A stretch of DNA of 64,000 bases from Anaerocolumna sp. AGMB13025 (GTDB taxonomy: Bacteria > Bacillota > Clostridia > Lachnospirales > Lachnospiraceae), in the NCBI RefSeq assembly GCF_029689925.1, contig NZ_CP121445.1, forward strand, positions 6,630,501 to 6,694,500. Direction: 5' to 3'. The position numbers and the translations under genes were made by a program. Numbering within the stretch: the stretch's first letter is position 1; every line of letters starts with the position of its first letter. The notes beneath the pieces were generated by a model that searched no databases, was not told where the DNA came from, and worked only from the letters and a program-made list of their open reading frames with translations. Positions 9,030 through 17,691 of the stretch are shown here, piece after piece.

Positions 9030-10664
9030 CTACCTTAAATAGGACTTAATCATCTGATCCAACAGCTTATTAATACCTTGTACATTAATTTTACTATTAA
9101 TACCTTTCAGATAATTTACAAAATCCCCCTTATTAAAGTAGGTATCCATCTGGGTTGTCATATCATATACGGTATCCGATTCCGAAGGAAGATCAAAATC
9201 TTCATAGGGAAGGATTTTCGTATCTATGGTTACAGATATCAGGTTTAAGGTTCCCTGTACAAAATCCGCTTTTATTTTCTGTGCTGTTTCATTGCCGTTA
9301 AAAGCCACTAAGAGGGTGCTTCCTGGCAGACTCTCTCCGGTAATTACTAAATTGCCATTAAGGTAGTAACCACTACCAAAAGAGGTATATTTTAAATCCT
9401 TTATCAAAGCCTTAAACTCTACGGAGGTCTTATCAGTAGCATACGTAATGACTGCATTACCGTTTATTCCGCTATTATCCTTACTTGTCGTACTGGATAG
9501 CTTAAAAATAGTTTCCTTATCAGGACTAATCCAGGCTTCCATTCCGGTTACCTCTCCCTTTTTGACTGTTTTGTAACCAAAAAGAGAATTATCCTTATCC
9601 GTAGCTAAAGAAAAGTCACGGCCTGTAATAGTTCCATCGGAATCAACCCAGACCCTCATAGTAAAAAGTCCTTCCGGCTCAAACATATTAACATAATTTA
9701 TCATCTCTTTCACTTCATTCTGTGCCGCAGCGATCATCTTTGTATATTCTGCCTTAGAGCAAAGGTTAAGTTTTACAAATAAATCACTTAATTCTTCATC
9801 TGTACTGGCAACGGCTAATACATCCTTTGCAATCTTTAGCACAACCTTTTCATCTACATTTACCGTATATCTCGTTTGCTGATCACTTAATCCGCCTGCA
9901 CTCATATAGTAATCCATGGCACTGACATCGTTTAAATCACTGACTACAATATCAGCATATCTCTTTAATAACTGATTCAGAGTTTTTTCCGTAAGGGCAG
10001 GATTGTTTAAAATATCCAGAAAGTCTTTCGTGGTAAAGTTTGATCCTGGTCCATAGGAATTAAGTCCTGTGGATTTGGGGTCTGCTTTTAAGTAAGCTTT
10101 ACTTAACTCTGGGATTAACAGATATGTTAGTTGCTTTTCTAAATCTGATATCATATTTAAGGAAGTGAATTTTATATCATTCGTAAAAAGTGTAATAATA
10201 GATTTCACTTTTTTAGCATTCTGCATAGAGACCATGTCAGCTTTTACACTTTTTAAATCAGGTAAGCCCAACGCGGCTGCAATGGTTGGATCAAATTCAG
10301 ACCGGACCGTTAATTCAGACCCCATACCCTGAGAAACTTTTTTATAATTCTCAACATAGTTTTCATAGGCTTTTGTAAACTTATCAATTTGTTTATGCAA
10401 ATCTGCTTTTTCTATCGTCTGGTAATTGTCTGCTGATATTGCAGCCGGACTTGCTACCTGGGCTGCATATGCCTTAACGGCAGCCGGTGAAAAAACAGAG
10501 AGCAGCATGCACACAGTGGTTAGCATAAGGGTTCCGACTATATTCAAAAGCCAATGGCTAGAACCGTTCTGCCTGTCCTCTTTTGCTTCCCGCTTTCGCG
10601 TAAACATTCCTGTCTCTTTTGTAACTGGTAATGAAATCTTTGTAATTGTTTTCTTGTTTTCCAT
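9030..10664 (-). CDS. Unrecognised membrane-anchored extracellular protein
   Basis: 544 residues from the preferred start. A basic N-terminus (about 35 residues) precedes one hydrophobic segment (LLNIVGTLMLTTVCMLLSVF) and an Ala-rich stretch, so the protein is probably anchored in the membrane or secreted. The rest is a soluble, Lys/Asp/Thr-rich region without cysteine clusters or a catalytic motif I recognise; the later half alternates in a beta-rich pattern. I prefer the ATG at 10664 because GGAGGAG lies about 12 bases upstream; the ATG at 10685 has no site of its own and would contain that Shine-Dalgarno. No operon partners. Function unknown. Confidence 0.8.
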   Translation of the reverse strand: MENKKTITKISLPVTKETGMFTRKREAKEDRQNGSSHWLLNIVGTLMLTTVCMLLSVFSPAAVKAYAAQVASPAAISADNYQTIEKADLHKQIDKFTKAYENYVENYKKVSQGMGSELTVRSEFDPTIAAALGLPDLKSVKADMVSMQNAKKVKSIITLFTNDIKFTSLNMISDLEKQLTYLLIPELSKAYLKADPKSTGLNSYGPGSNFTTKDFLDILNNPALTEKTLNQLLKRYADIVVSDLNDVSAMDYYMSAGGLSDQQTRYTVNVDEKVVLKIAKDVLAVASTDEELSDLFVKLNLCSKAEYTKMIAAAQNEVKEMINYVNMFEPEGLFTMRVWVDSDGTITGRDFSLATDKDNSLFGYKTVKKGEVTGMEAWISPDKETIFKLSSTTSKDNSGINGNAVITYATDKTSVEFKALIKDLKYTSFGSGYYLNGNLVITGESLPGSTLLVAFNGNETAQKIKADFVQGTLNLISVTIDTKILPYEDFDLPSESDTVYDMTTQMDTYFNKGDFVNYLKGINSKINVQGINKLLDQMIKSYLR

Positions 10665-10832
10665 ATCGGTTTCTTTCTCCTCCATTTTTTATTATATAGT
10701 ATGATTTTTGAATCCAAAATAGCCGCACTCACCTGTAAATAAATACAATTTTTTCTATTTTAATCAGCATAACAAATTATCCATTATTCGTCAATAATCG
10801 ATTATTCCTAATACCTTCTTGTAAGAGAATAA

Positions 10833-10938
10833 AGAGTCTGGCTCGCCAGACTCTAGCGCTGACGCACTGTCACGACAGTGACAATCTTCCTTAAGTGCGT
10901 CCTGCGCATCCTGCCTGGAAGGCTTTTTTATTGCATAG
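10833..10938 (-). repeat. Family A dispersed repeat, copy 3, left part (interrupted by the IS110 element)
   Basis: Has the AGAGTCTGG...CCAGACTCT palindrome, the CACTGTCGTGACAG hairpin and the GCCTTCCAGGCAGGATG block, then stops after TTGCATAG. The missing half of the AT stem is found at 12471 beyond the insertion sequence. Confidence 0.85.
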
Positions 10939-11059
10939 ACTAACTATGTCAAGTAGTTATTTTATATTAGTTTACTGTTATATAATTGTACCTTGAAAAT
11001 AGCATGACAAATAAAGCACCTTGAAAGCTGCCTTGAAAAATTGATATGAGAGATAAGAA

Positions 11060-12226
11060 CTACTTTATGTAAGCTTCATGTTTCATTTCCATACAGTAAA
11101 GAACTCTGACCAGTTTTTTTGCAACGTGGGAAACTGCAACATTATAAGGTTTTCCTTCTGCCAGTTTTTTCTGTAAGAATAAACTGAAATTAGTATCCCA
11201 TTTACCAACATTTTTAGCGGCTGTATAAAGTGCGAAACGCAGGTATTTTGAGCCTCTTTTAACCATTTTGGCATGGGTAGACGTATACTGCCCAGATTGA
11301 TAGATAGATGGCTCCATTCCGGCAAATGCAAGTATTTTTTCGGCATTAGAAAAATCAGAAAAATCACCTATTTCGGCATGAATGATAGCTGCAGTTGTAT
11401 AAGAAATACCGGGAATCGTTATAAAAGGAGAATCTATATTTTTAACAATCTCTTTTATTCTTTTCTCAATCACTTCGGTTTGTTCCTGCAGCAGAAAAAT
11501 GCGAGCTAGGGTTTGTTGTAATTCAATGGTCTGTATGCCATCGCAGGTTCCGATTGATTGTTTGGCTGCTTCTTTGATATCAATTGCTTTTTGACGACCA
11601 TAGTGACCTTTTGAATGTTTTGATAAAAGGTTAGTCAAACGAGTCAGATGAGTCTTTGAAATAGCGTTAGTATTGGTGTATTCACTCATAAGGTGATAAA
11701 TCGAATTAACCTGTAGTTCATGAACTATTTTCTCTAATTCGGGAAAAATGATATTCATCAACCTAGCGAACGATACTTTGAGCCTGGAGCAATCTTTTAC
11801 AAGGTTAAAACGATATCTTGTTAGTGACTTTAGTTCTTTTTCATGGTATGATGCAGGTGCATAGGGCGTTAGCTTCTGTGTCATCAGCATTGATACGATT
11901 GATTGGGCGTCAGCCTTGTCCGTTTTCGTCTTTCTAAAGCTTAGACTTTTTTTGTATAGACTAGTGTGAAGCGGATTGATAATAAAAATGTGGTAGTTTT
12001 TATTAGCGAGGAAATCAGCGATATTGTTGCTATAATGACCAGTTGCTTCCAGCCCTATTTTTATTGTTTCAGGGTTATTGGTGAAGGATTGCATACGTTG
12101 AAGCAAAAGAGAAAATCCAATAAGATCATTAGAAATGGTGAAGACAGGGAAAAGAATTTCGCCGTCCGAACTGGTGATAAGACAATCGTGTTTATTCTTT
12201 GCGACATCAATGCCTACGTAAATCAT
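11060..12226 (-). CDS. IS110-family transposase (DEDD recombinase)
   Basis: 388 residues, full length. The N-terminal RuvC-like DEDD domain has D7 (YVGIDVAKNKHD), E60 (GLEATGHY) and D103/D106 (KTDKADAQS). The C-terminal Transposase_20 domain has IPGISYTTAAIIHAEIGDF and a serine block YQSGQYTS (S311 by my count), the expected site of the covalent step. Members recombine DNA guided by a bridge RNA encoded in the adjacent noncoding end. The ATG at 12226 follows AAAGGAG. The frame is intact with no internal stop, so the element could be active. Confidence 0.95.
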   Translation of the reverse strand: MIYVGIDVAKNKHDCLITSSDGEILFPVFTISNDLIGFSLLLQRMQSFTNNPETIKIGLEATGHYSNNIADFLANKNYHIFIINPLHTSLYKKSLSFRKTKTDKADAQSIVSMLMTQKLTPYAPASYHEKELKSLTRYRFNLVKDCSRLKVSFARLMNIIFPELEKIVHELQVNSIYHLMSEYTNTNAISKTHLTRLTNLLSKHSKGHYGRQKAIDIKEAAKQSIGTCDGIQTIELQQTLARIFLLQEQTEVIEKRIKEIVKNIDSPFITIPGISYTTAAIIHAEIGDFSDFSNAEKILAFAGMEPSIYQSGQYTSTHAKMVKRGSKYLRFALYTAAKNVGKWDTNFSLFLQKKLAEGKPYNVAVSHVAKKLVRVLYCMEMKHEAYIK

Positions 12227-12231
12227 AATAA

Positions 12232-12465
12232 TAGCTCCTTTTAGTAGATTGACACTGTTGCTTATTCCACAGAACTGCCTGCTATGTAGCCTCGTGCTAA
12301 TTAAAACGTCATGCGTTATCTAACTGATCAACATTTAAGCAGGCAACTGTGGTTATAGCCTATGAACAAACGTCTAAGCGTTAGGTAAGTTCGACTAATC
12401 CACAGTGCCTATAAACAGTATACACTTACTCAAGAAAAGAGTAAGGAACTAATATCAATTTAACA
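12232..12465 (-). ncRNA. Candidate IS110 bridge RNA
   Basis: Noncoding region between the left element end and the recombinase start. In minus-strand order it shows a hairpin CTTACTC...GAGTAAG and a first loop carrying TCGAACTTACCT (12383-12394) and CCTATGAA on the plus strand (12359-12366), flanking a small AACG/CGTT hairpin. A long stem CCACAG..GCCTGCT / AGCAGGC..CTGTGG then closes a second loop carrying CAGTTAG (12320-12326) and CACGAGG (12290-12296). The first loop matches the insertion site and the second matches the element's own ends, as target- and donor-binding loops should. Assignment is by structure and position only. Confidence 0.72.
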
Positions 12466-12470
12466 TACGA

Positions 12471-12506
12471 GGTAAGTTCGAAGAAGTTTCCTATGCAACA
12501 AAAAAA
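12471..12506 (-). repeat. Family A dispersed repeat, copy 3, right part
   Basis: GGTAAGTTCGAAGAAGTTTC then CTATGCAA; the CTATGCAA pairs with TTGCATAG at 10931-10938, restoring the stem of the interrupted repeat. It directly abuts the terminator of the VanY gene. Confidence 0.8.
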
Positions 12507-12538
12507 GAGTGTATTTATGCAAAAGCACAGCTACACTC
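12507..12538 (-). terminator. Intrinsic terminator of the VanY-type gene
   Basis: GAGTGTA...TACACTC hairpin followed on the minus strand by seven T, which lead into the family A repeat. Confidence 0.8.
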
Positions 12539-12576
12539 AATTAATTTATATGTATTTCTTATTCTCAGATTCGTTC

Positions 12577-13923
12577 TTACGGTGTGGTAACAGACAAATC
12601 TGTTGATTCCGGTTCCTCTGACTGTTCCTGAGTAATAGGTGGTGTTGGTGTCATGCTAGGTGACTGGTTGTTGTCGTCCTCTATAGGAGGTGTCGGAGTT
12701 GTAGTATCTCCATTGTTTCCGTCATCTTTCGTACCTCCGTCACTATCGTCTTTTGTATTGCCGGAGGTATCTCCATTTCCTTTACCGTTCGTAGGCTTAC
12801 CATGGCTTCCGGTATTACCTTTCGTATCATCTTTGGTATTACCTTTGGTACCTTTGGAATCCTCCTTGGTATCATCCTTCGTATTATCTTTGGTATTGTC
12901 TTTGTCGTCTATAGTATTGGTGTCGTCCTCGGTTTCTTTTTCGGGAGCTTTCGTGGGAGCCTTTGTCGGCGCTTTGGTCGGTTGTATTACGTCATCAAGA
13001 TCTATTCCATAGTCCACCAGTTTATCATAACTGATTGTATCGGTATAATCCATACTTGGTTTAAAATTGTAATATTCCTCCAGGCAAAGATTATTCTCAT
13101 AAAGATATTTGGCTAACGGTTTTCCTACATAACGAATATGCCAGGGTTCATAAGAGTAACCGGTTATTTCTGTTTTATCTTTTGGGTAGCGGATGATAAA
13201 CCCATACAAATGTGCATTTTCTGCAAGCCACTTACCTTCTGTGGAATCTCCAAAGGACTCGTCTAACCGGTTATTAACGGACTTTGCGGATACATCAATA
13301 GCAAGTCCGGTCTGATGTTCACTAAATCCCGGCGTTGCAGAATACTTCGTAGTATGTTCCAGACCCTGTTTTTTTACATTGTCCGTAAATATATCATACT
13401 GTCTTTCATAAGAGCGGTAAGCCGATACTCCGTTCAGCTTAATATCAACAGCTACCCCCCCATCAAACAGTGCTTTTAAGGCCTCTGCCGCTTCCTTTCT
13501 CATAAGCTTCTTTTCATCATAATAGCTAAAGGAAAAGCTTACGTCAGGCACCACCAGATCACTTGGGATATAATCGGAGGGCAGCCGTAATTCTTTATTA
13601 ACCAGCACCGTCATGCTCTCCGGTTTGGTATCCGGTACAATATTATCATGATTTGATATGACTTCTACCGCCCCGTCAGAACTGCTATTGTTTCCCACAC
13701 TAGAGTCTCCTGTATTTTCTTTTGTACTATCATATTCCTGGCTTTTATCTGTATATGACGGATCATCATAATAATGTTCAAAAGCATAAGTAGATTCACC
13801 GGCACGGGATAAAGAGGAAAGAGAAGCATAGGTAATCCCACATAATATAGCAAAAGGTATACCCACAATGGCAATCCTTTTAAAATTCCGTTTTAAGTTC
13901 CGCTTCTTCCTTCTATTTAACAT
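12577..13923 (-). CDS. VanY-type D-alanyl-D-alanine carboxypeptidase with a low-complexity C-terminal tail
   Basis: About 448 residues from the ATG at 13923. Basic N-terminus, membrane anchor (IAIVGIPFAILCGITYAS), then a VanY/peptidase M15 domain with the zinc motif SEHQTGLAID and the later EPWHIRYVG histidine. The last ~130 residues are a Thr/Lys/Asp/Asn/Pro-rich tail with KAPTKAPTKAP repeats, probably spanning or binding the wall. The enzyme trims the terminal D-Ala of peptidoglycan stems outside the membrane. The frame stays open upstream to 14028 only because it reads through family B repeats (duplicated translation CASAHRWE / CAPAHRWE); the Shine-Dalgarno GGGAG at the repeat end fixes the start at 13923. 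No vanRS or vanHAX genes are nearby. Confidence 0.88.
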   Translation of the reverse strand: MLNRRKKRNLKRNFKRIAIVGIPFAILCGITYASLSSLSRAGESTYAFEHYYDDPSYTDKSQEYDSTKENTGDSSVGNNSSSDGAVEVISNHDNIVPDTKPESMTVLVNKELRLPSDYIPSDLVVPDVSFSFSYYDEKKLMRKEAAEALKALFDGGVAVDIKLNGVSAYRSYERQYDIFTDNVKKQGLEHTTKYSATPGFSEHQTGLAIDVSAKSVNNRLDESFGDSTEGKWLAENAHLYGFIIRYPKDKTEITGYSYEPWHIRYVGKPLAKYLYENNLCLEEYYNFKPSMDYTDTISYDKLVDYGIDLDDVIQPTKAPTKAPTKAPEKETEDDTNTIDDKDNTKDNTKDDTKEDSKGTKGNTKDDTKGNTGSHGKPTNGKGNGDTSGNTKDDSDGGTKDDGNNGDTTTPTPPIEDDNNQSPSMTPTPPITQEQSEEPESTDLSVTTP

Positions 13924-13927
13924 ATTA

Positions 13928-14101
13928 AACTCCCATCTGTGCGCTGGGGCGCACATTAAAATCAGGATGTTGAAAAACTGTTCTCCGTTTTTCCAACTTA
14001 ACTCCCATCTGTGCGCTGAGGCGCACATTAAAATCAGGATGTTGAAAAACTGTTTTCTGTTTTTTCAACTTAACTCCCATCTGTGCGCAAAGGCGCACAT
14101 C
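13928..14101 (-). repeat. Family B leader repeat array, three tandem units, upstream of the VanY-type gene
   Basis: Two complete 72-bp units and one partial unit with the same layout as at 2964-3156: GTTGAAAAA...TTTTTCAAC hairpin, CCTGATTTTAATGTGCGC linker and hairpin, GGGAG. The GTGCGC hairpin loops differ (GGGG, GAGG, AAAG on the plus strand) while the stems are kept. The gene-proximal GGGAG serves as ribosome site. Confidence 0.85.
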
Positions 14102-14326
14102 CCTAACTTAACTCAGACATGTGTTCCATGCCCTGGGTTTACTATGGTTGTATTCGCATTAACAGGGGCTGATGCAAACTCTTATCTTAAAGGATCTTTC
14201 GTAAGTACAAAAGTTTTTGCAAACAGCCCGCTAAAATTATTCTTACATTCTTCAGGTGTATAAAGGACACTCAGACCACAACAAAGCACAGGCAGAAAGT
14301 AAAGCCTGTATATTGCCTTCATTATA
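14102..14326 (-). promoter_or_regulatory. Long leader and probable promoter of the VanY-type gene
   Basis: A TATAAT at 14321-14326 (minus strand) is the best -10 candidate, with a poor -35. Together with the family B array the leader would be about 390 bases long. No gene and no known riboswitch motif were seen in it. Confidence 0.4.
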
Positions 14327-14429
14327 ACACATTTTTCTACAAAATCCACTGTTTTTCACAAATTGACAGCAATAAAGTGAAATTAAGTGCCTCATTTAGA
14401 AAATTTCTAGATAATCATGGAAATTATGA

Positions 14430-15887
14430 CTAAATTTGGTTGTTGCCATTAATATTGTCTAATAATTGATTTTTTAACTGGTAAAGCTCATTGGATAAAT
14501 CTACATAAACATCATGAGGATTGACCAGACGCCTGGTTTCATCCCATAAGGTATCCAGTTCTTTCCTGCAGTATTCCCTGATTTCCATAACGGACGGTGA
14601 AGTATATACACAGGTTCCGGCTTTAAACACAGGCACTAGGATTTCTCTTAAGGTATAGGTTCCGGCTTTTAAATAAGTCTTCTTCCAGGTAGCCAGAGGG
14701 TCAAATATCTTTAAGGGATTCTCTTCGGAATATTTTTCATCCGCCATGGCAATTAAATCTGCTTTCACTTTACCGCTTTCCTTCTCATAGATCCGATATA
14801 TGGTTTTATTACCCGGATTGGTGATTTTCCAGGGGTTCTCAGACAATTTGATTTTCGGTATATATTTGCCGTCTTTTTTTATGGCTGCCAGTTTGTATAC
14901 TCCCCCAAAAGCCGGACAGTCCTTGGAAGTAATCAGATTTGTACCTACTCCCCAGGAATCAATGGCTGCTCCCTGGGTCTTAAGGGAATCAATCAGGTAT
15001 TCATCTAAATCACTGGAGGCAACAATAGAGGCCTCGGGAAATCCTGCGGCATCAAGCATCTTTCTGGCCTTTTTGGACAGATAAGCTAAATCACCGCTGT
15101 CTAAGCGGATACCGTATTTCTTTGGCATCTTTCCTGCTTCTCTTAGCTCGGAAAATACTTTAATGGCATTAGGCACTCCAGAGCGCAGTGTATCGTAAGT
15201 ATCTACCAAAAGGGTTGCATTACCAGGATAAAGATCTGCATATTCACGAAAGGCCGTAAGCTCATCCTCAAAACTCATAATCCAGCTGTGTGCATGGGTT
15301 CCTAAAGCCGGTATATCAAAAGCCTTAGCAGCAAGGACGTTACTAGTACCGATACAGCCGCCGATTACCGCCGCTCTGGCACCATAGGTTCCAGCATCCG
15401 GTCCCTGGGCACGCCTTAGACCAAATTCCATTACGGTATCACCCTTGGCCGCATAGCATACACGGGAGGCCTTGGTTGCAATCAGACTCTGATGATTGAT
15501 AATATTTAAGATAGCGGTTTCTACTAACTGGGCTTCCATAATAGGTGCGATTACTTTTATTAACGGTTCCATGGGAAATATAACCGTACCTTCCGGTACC
15601 CCATAGATGTCTCCAGTAAAGCGAAAACCCGACAGATAAGTTAAAAAGTCCTCCTCAAACATTCTTAAACTTCTTAAGTATTCAATATCCTCATTACTGA
15701 AATGAATATTCTTTATATAATCAATAACCTGATCCAAGCCGGCACATATGGCATAACCGCTGCCAGAAGGATTGGTTCTGTAAAAAACATCAAATATTAC
15801 CGTATCATTGCTATCATTTTTAAAATACCCCTGCATCATTGTCAGTTCGTAAAAATCGGTCAATAAAGTAAGATTTTCCTTATCCAT
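14430..15887 (-). CDS. pncB: Nicotinate phosphoribosyltransferase
   Basis: 485 residues; converts nicotinate and PRPP to nicotinate mononucleotide in NAD salvage. Recognised by the N-terminal block LLTDFYELTMMQGYF, the catalytic-histidine region HAHSWIMSF, VDTYDT and the RLDSGDLAYLS / SSDLDE blocks of the clostridial/Gram-positive form. AAAGGAG lies 7 bases before the ATG. No NAD-related neighbours, no riboswitch seen; transcribed alone on the minus strand, divergently from plsC. Confidence 0.95.
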   Translation of the reverse strand: MDKENLTLLTDFYELTMMQGYFKNDSNDTVIFDVFYRTNPSGSGYAICAGLDQVIDYIKNIHFSNEDIEYLRSLRMFEEDFLTYLSGFRFTGDIYGVPEGTVIFPMEPLIKVIAPIMEAQLVETAILNIINHQSLIATKASRVCYAAKGDTVMEFGLRRAQGPDAGTYGARAAVIGGCIGTSNVLAAKAFDIPALGTHAHSWIMSFEDELTAFREYADLYPGNATLLVDTYDTLRSGVPNAIKVFSELREAGKMPKKYGIRLDSGDLAYLSKKARKMLDAAGFPEASIVASSDLDEYLIDSLKTQGAAIDSWGVGTNLITSKDCPAFGGVYKLAAIKKDGKYIPKIKLSENPWKITNPGNKTIYRIYEKESGKVKADLIAMADEKYSEENPLKIFDPLATWKKTYLKAGTYTLREILVPVFKAGTCVYTSPSVMEIREYCRKELDTLWDETRRLVNPHDVYVDLSNELYQLKNQLLDNINGNNQI

Positions 15888-16194
15888 GCTGCTACTCCTT
15901 TGTTCTTAAGCCAAACCTTATAAAAACTTTACAATTACTCATTCGCTTTACATTATATCACATAATTTAAATAGTACAACCAATAGCAAAAGATTTAATA
16001 ATAGTTAAGAATTTCGTAAAAATCAGAGATTTATAAAAATATGAGCTGCTTTTATTAGAATTTAGATTGAAAAATACTTCGTATTTTTTAATCTGCTGTG
16101 GTATAATATATAAAGCAAAAGTTACTGTTACCTTTATTGTTTGTAATTATAACAGATTCTTATATTCGCTAATCATATGAAATAGGAGGGTTTT
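15888..16194. promoter_or_regulatory. Divergent pncB/plsC intergenic region
   Basis: AT-rich spacer of about 300 bases. A 13-bp hairpin GATTGAAAAATAC(TTC)GTATTTTTTAATC lies at 16065-16093, followed by a plus-strand TATAAT at 16102-16107 that is the likely -10 of plsC. No gene seen. Confidence 0.45.
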
Positions 16195-16929
16195 ATGAAA
16201 ACCTTATTAACACTGCTGTTTTTACTTATATTTTTTATTATCAGCATACCTCTTTTAATATTGGAAACAATTATAGGAAAGATAAATCCACATGCAAAAG
16301 CACGCTCTTCACAAGGGATTGTAGTAACGGCTTTCCGTATTATTTTATCCTTTTGCGGGGTAAAAAAAACTGTACTGGGTCTTGAGAATATACCAAAAGA
16401 TGAGGCTGTTTTATATGTCTCTAATCACCGCAGCTATTTTGATATATTAATCGGCTATACCTCCGTACCCACTCTGACCGGTTTCGTGGCAAAAAAAGAG
16501 ATGGCTCATATCCCCTTTATCAGCTGGTGGATGCGCTTTTTAAATTGTCTGTTCTTAGACCGGGATAATGTCAGGGAGGGTCTTAAGACGATATTAGAAG
16601 GCGTGGAATTAATTAAAAAAGGATATTCGGTTTTTATTTCTCCGGAAGGCACCAGAAGCCAGGACAGTGATATGCTTCCCTTTAAAGAAGGCAGCCTTAA
16701 GATGGCTGAAAAGACCGGTTGCGCTATTATTCCTGTATCCATAAATAATACGGATAACATATTTGAGAATCACATCCCCTGGATTAAAAGAGCCCATGTA
16801 GTCATTGAATTCGGAAAACCGGTGTATCCAGGTGAATTGGATAAGGAAAACCGCAAATTTATCGGTTCCTACGTACAGAATATTATTCGTGAAACACTGA
16901 ATAGAAATGCATCGTTGGTGAAATTCTAA
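16195..16929 (+). CDS. plsC: 1-acyl-sn-glycerol-3-phosphate acyltransferase
   Basis: 244 residues. Membrane-bound enzyme making phosphatidic acid from lysophosphatidate. One hydrophobic N-terminal segment (residues about 3-22), acyltransferase motif I NHRSYFD near residue 77, the FLDRDN block, motif III SPEGTRS near residue 150 and the PVSINNT block. TAGGAGGG lies 5 bases before the ATG. The next gene starts 68 bases downstream on the same strand and shares the terminator at 17476, so the two form a small operon. Confidence 0.93.
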   Translation: MKTLLTLLFLLIFFIISIPLLILETIIGKINPHAKARSSQGIVVTAFRIILSFCGVKKTVLGLENIPKDEAVLYVSNHRSYFDILIGYTSVPTLTGFVAKKEMAHIPFISWWMRFLNCLFLDRDNVREGLKTILEGVELIKKGYSVFISPEGTRSQDSDMLPFKEGSLKMAEKTGCAIIPVSINNTDNIFENHIPWIKRAHVVIEFGKPVYPGELDKENRKFIGSYVQNIIRETLNRNASLVKF

Positions 16930-16997
16930 GGCTTGAACTTTTAAATAATTAATGTTACAATATTACCACTGTATTAATGAGGGAAGGAGGTACATAC

Positions 16998-17459
16998 ATG
17001 AAACCCATTGTAATAGTTTTGTTGATTGTTTTGGCTGTCGTTATCGCAGGGCTTATATTTTTAATGATTTATGGACGAAAACTTCAGAAGAAATCTGAAG
17101 CTTCCCAGGAACAGATGAAAGCCGGCGCACAGTCAGTCTCAATTTTAGTTATAGATAAAAAGCGCATGAAACTTAAGGAAGCAAACCTGCCAAAGATAGT
17201 CCTGGATCAGACCCCCAGATATCTGCGTGGTTCCAAAGTGCCCATCGTAAAGGCAAAAATCGGACCCAAAATTATGACTTTAATGTGTGATGAAAAGATA
17301 TTCGATTTAATCCCAGTTAAAAAAGAAGTCAAAGCAGTTATGAATGGTATTTATATTATGGATGTTAAGGGACTGCGTTCTAACTTAGAAGTAAAACCCG
17401 TTAAACAAAAATTCTTCCAACGAATGAAAAGTAATCTCATAAAGAAGACAAAAACCTGA
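16998..17459 (+). CDS. Small membrane-anchored protein of unknown function
   Basis: 153 residues from the ATG at 16998, which follows AAGGAGG by 7-8 bases; an upstream in-frame start at 16977 lies before that site. One N-terminal membrane helix (IVIVLLIVLAVVIAGLIFLM), then a basic cytoplasmic region with KRMKLKEANLPK and a C-terminus rich in lysine. I do not recognise a domain. Linkage with plsC suggests a membrane-associated role, but nothing in the sequence shows it. Confidence 0.75.
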   Translation: MKPIVIVLLIVLAVVIAGLIFLMIYGRKLQKKSEASQEQMKAGAQSVSILVIDKKRMKLKEANLPKIVLDQTPRYLRGSKVPIVKAKIGPKIMTLMCDEKIFDLIPVKKEVKAVMNGIYIMDVKGLRSNLEVKPVKQKFFQRMKSNLIKKTKT

Positions 17460-17475
17460 TTATAGAAGTTCAAAC

Positions 17476-17547
17476 AATAAGAGGTTACAATATAGTAATA
17501 AGCTTTCTAATACTGCAAAGTTTATTACTATATTGTAACCTCTTATT
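17476..17547. terminator. Terminator between convergent transcription units (26-bp perfect stem)
   Basis: Perfect 26-bp arms at 17476-17501 and 17522-17547 around a 20-base loop, followed by a T-run on the plus strand. It ends the plsC unit and can also serve the ddl-murI-DUF1934 unit from the other side. The remaining stretch to 17691 holds only a weak inverted repeat around CGGAAAC/GTTTCCG. Confidence 0.85.
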
Positions 17548-17691
17548 TTTATTCGTGTACTCTCGGAAACTCTACAGCCTGTTTTACTGATATTTTAGAG
17601 GCTGTCGATAAAATTTCACCTCTATTCAGCGTCTAAACTATCTATTATTGACACTATTCGTTTCCGAAAGTACCCTATTAATTACACCCGT

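Larger units (their letters stand above)
10939..12470 (-). mobile_element. IS110-family insertion sequence, intact, inserted in a family A repeat
   Basis: About 1.53 kb. The ends were placed by joining the flanks: ...GAACTTAC, CT, ATGCAATAAAAAAG (minus strand) restores a family A copy, whose consensus there is GAACTTACCTATAAATTAAA. Both junctions carry a CT dinucleotide on the minus strand, as reported for the core of IS621. The element holds a complete recombinase gene preceded by a noncoding region of about 240 bases. There are no obvious long terminal inverted repeats, as usual for IS110. The exact boundary is ambiguous by the 2-base core. Confidence 0.85.

Noticed and set aside
12653..13116. 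Plus-strand frames opposite the VanY tail
   Set aside because: Shadow of the low-complexity Thr/Lys/Asp codons; no ribosome site.
12577..13923. Vancomycin resistance cluster
   Set aside because: Only a VanY-type carboxypeptidase is present; no vanH/A/X or adjacent vanRS, and the two-component pair at 40 kb is far away.
13924..14028. N-terminal extension of the VanY-type protein with a duplicated AHRWE motif
   Set aside because: The duplication is only the translation of family B repeat units; the real start follows the GGGAG at 13923.
17476..17547. Member of the family C hairpins
   Set aside because: It lacks the GATAAAATCAG ends and the apical sequence; an ordinary long terminator explains it.
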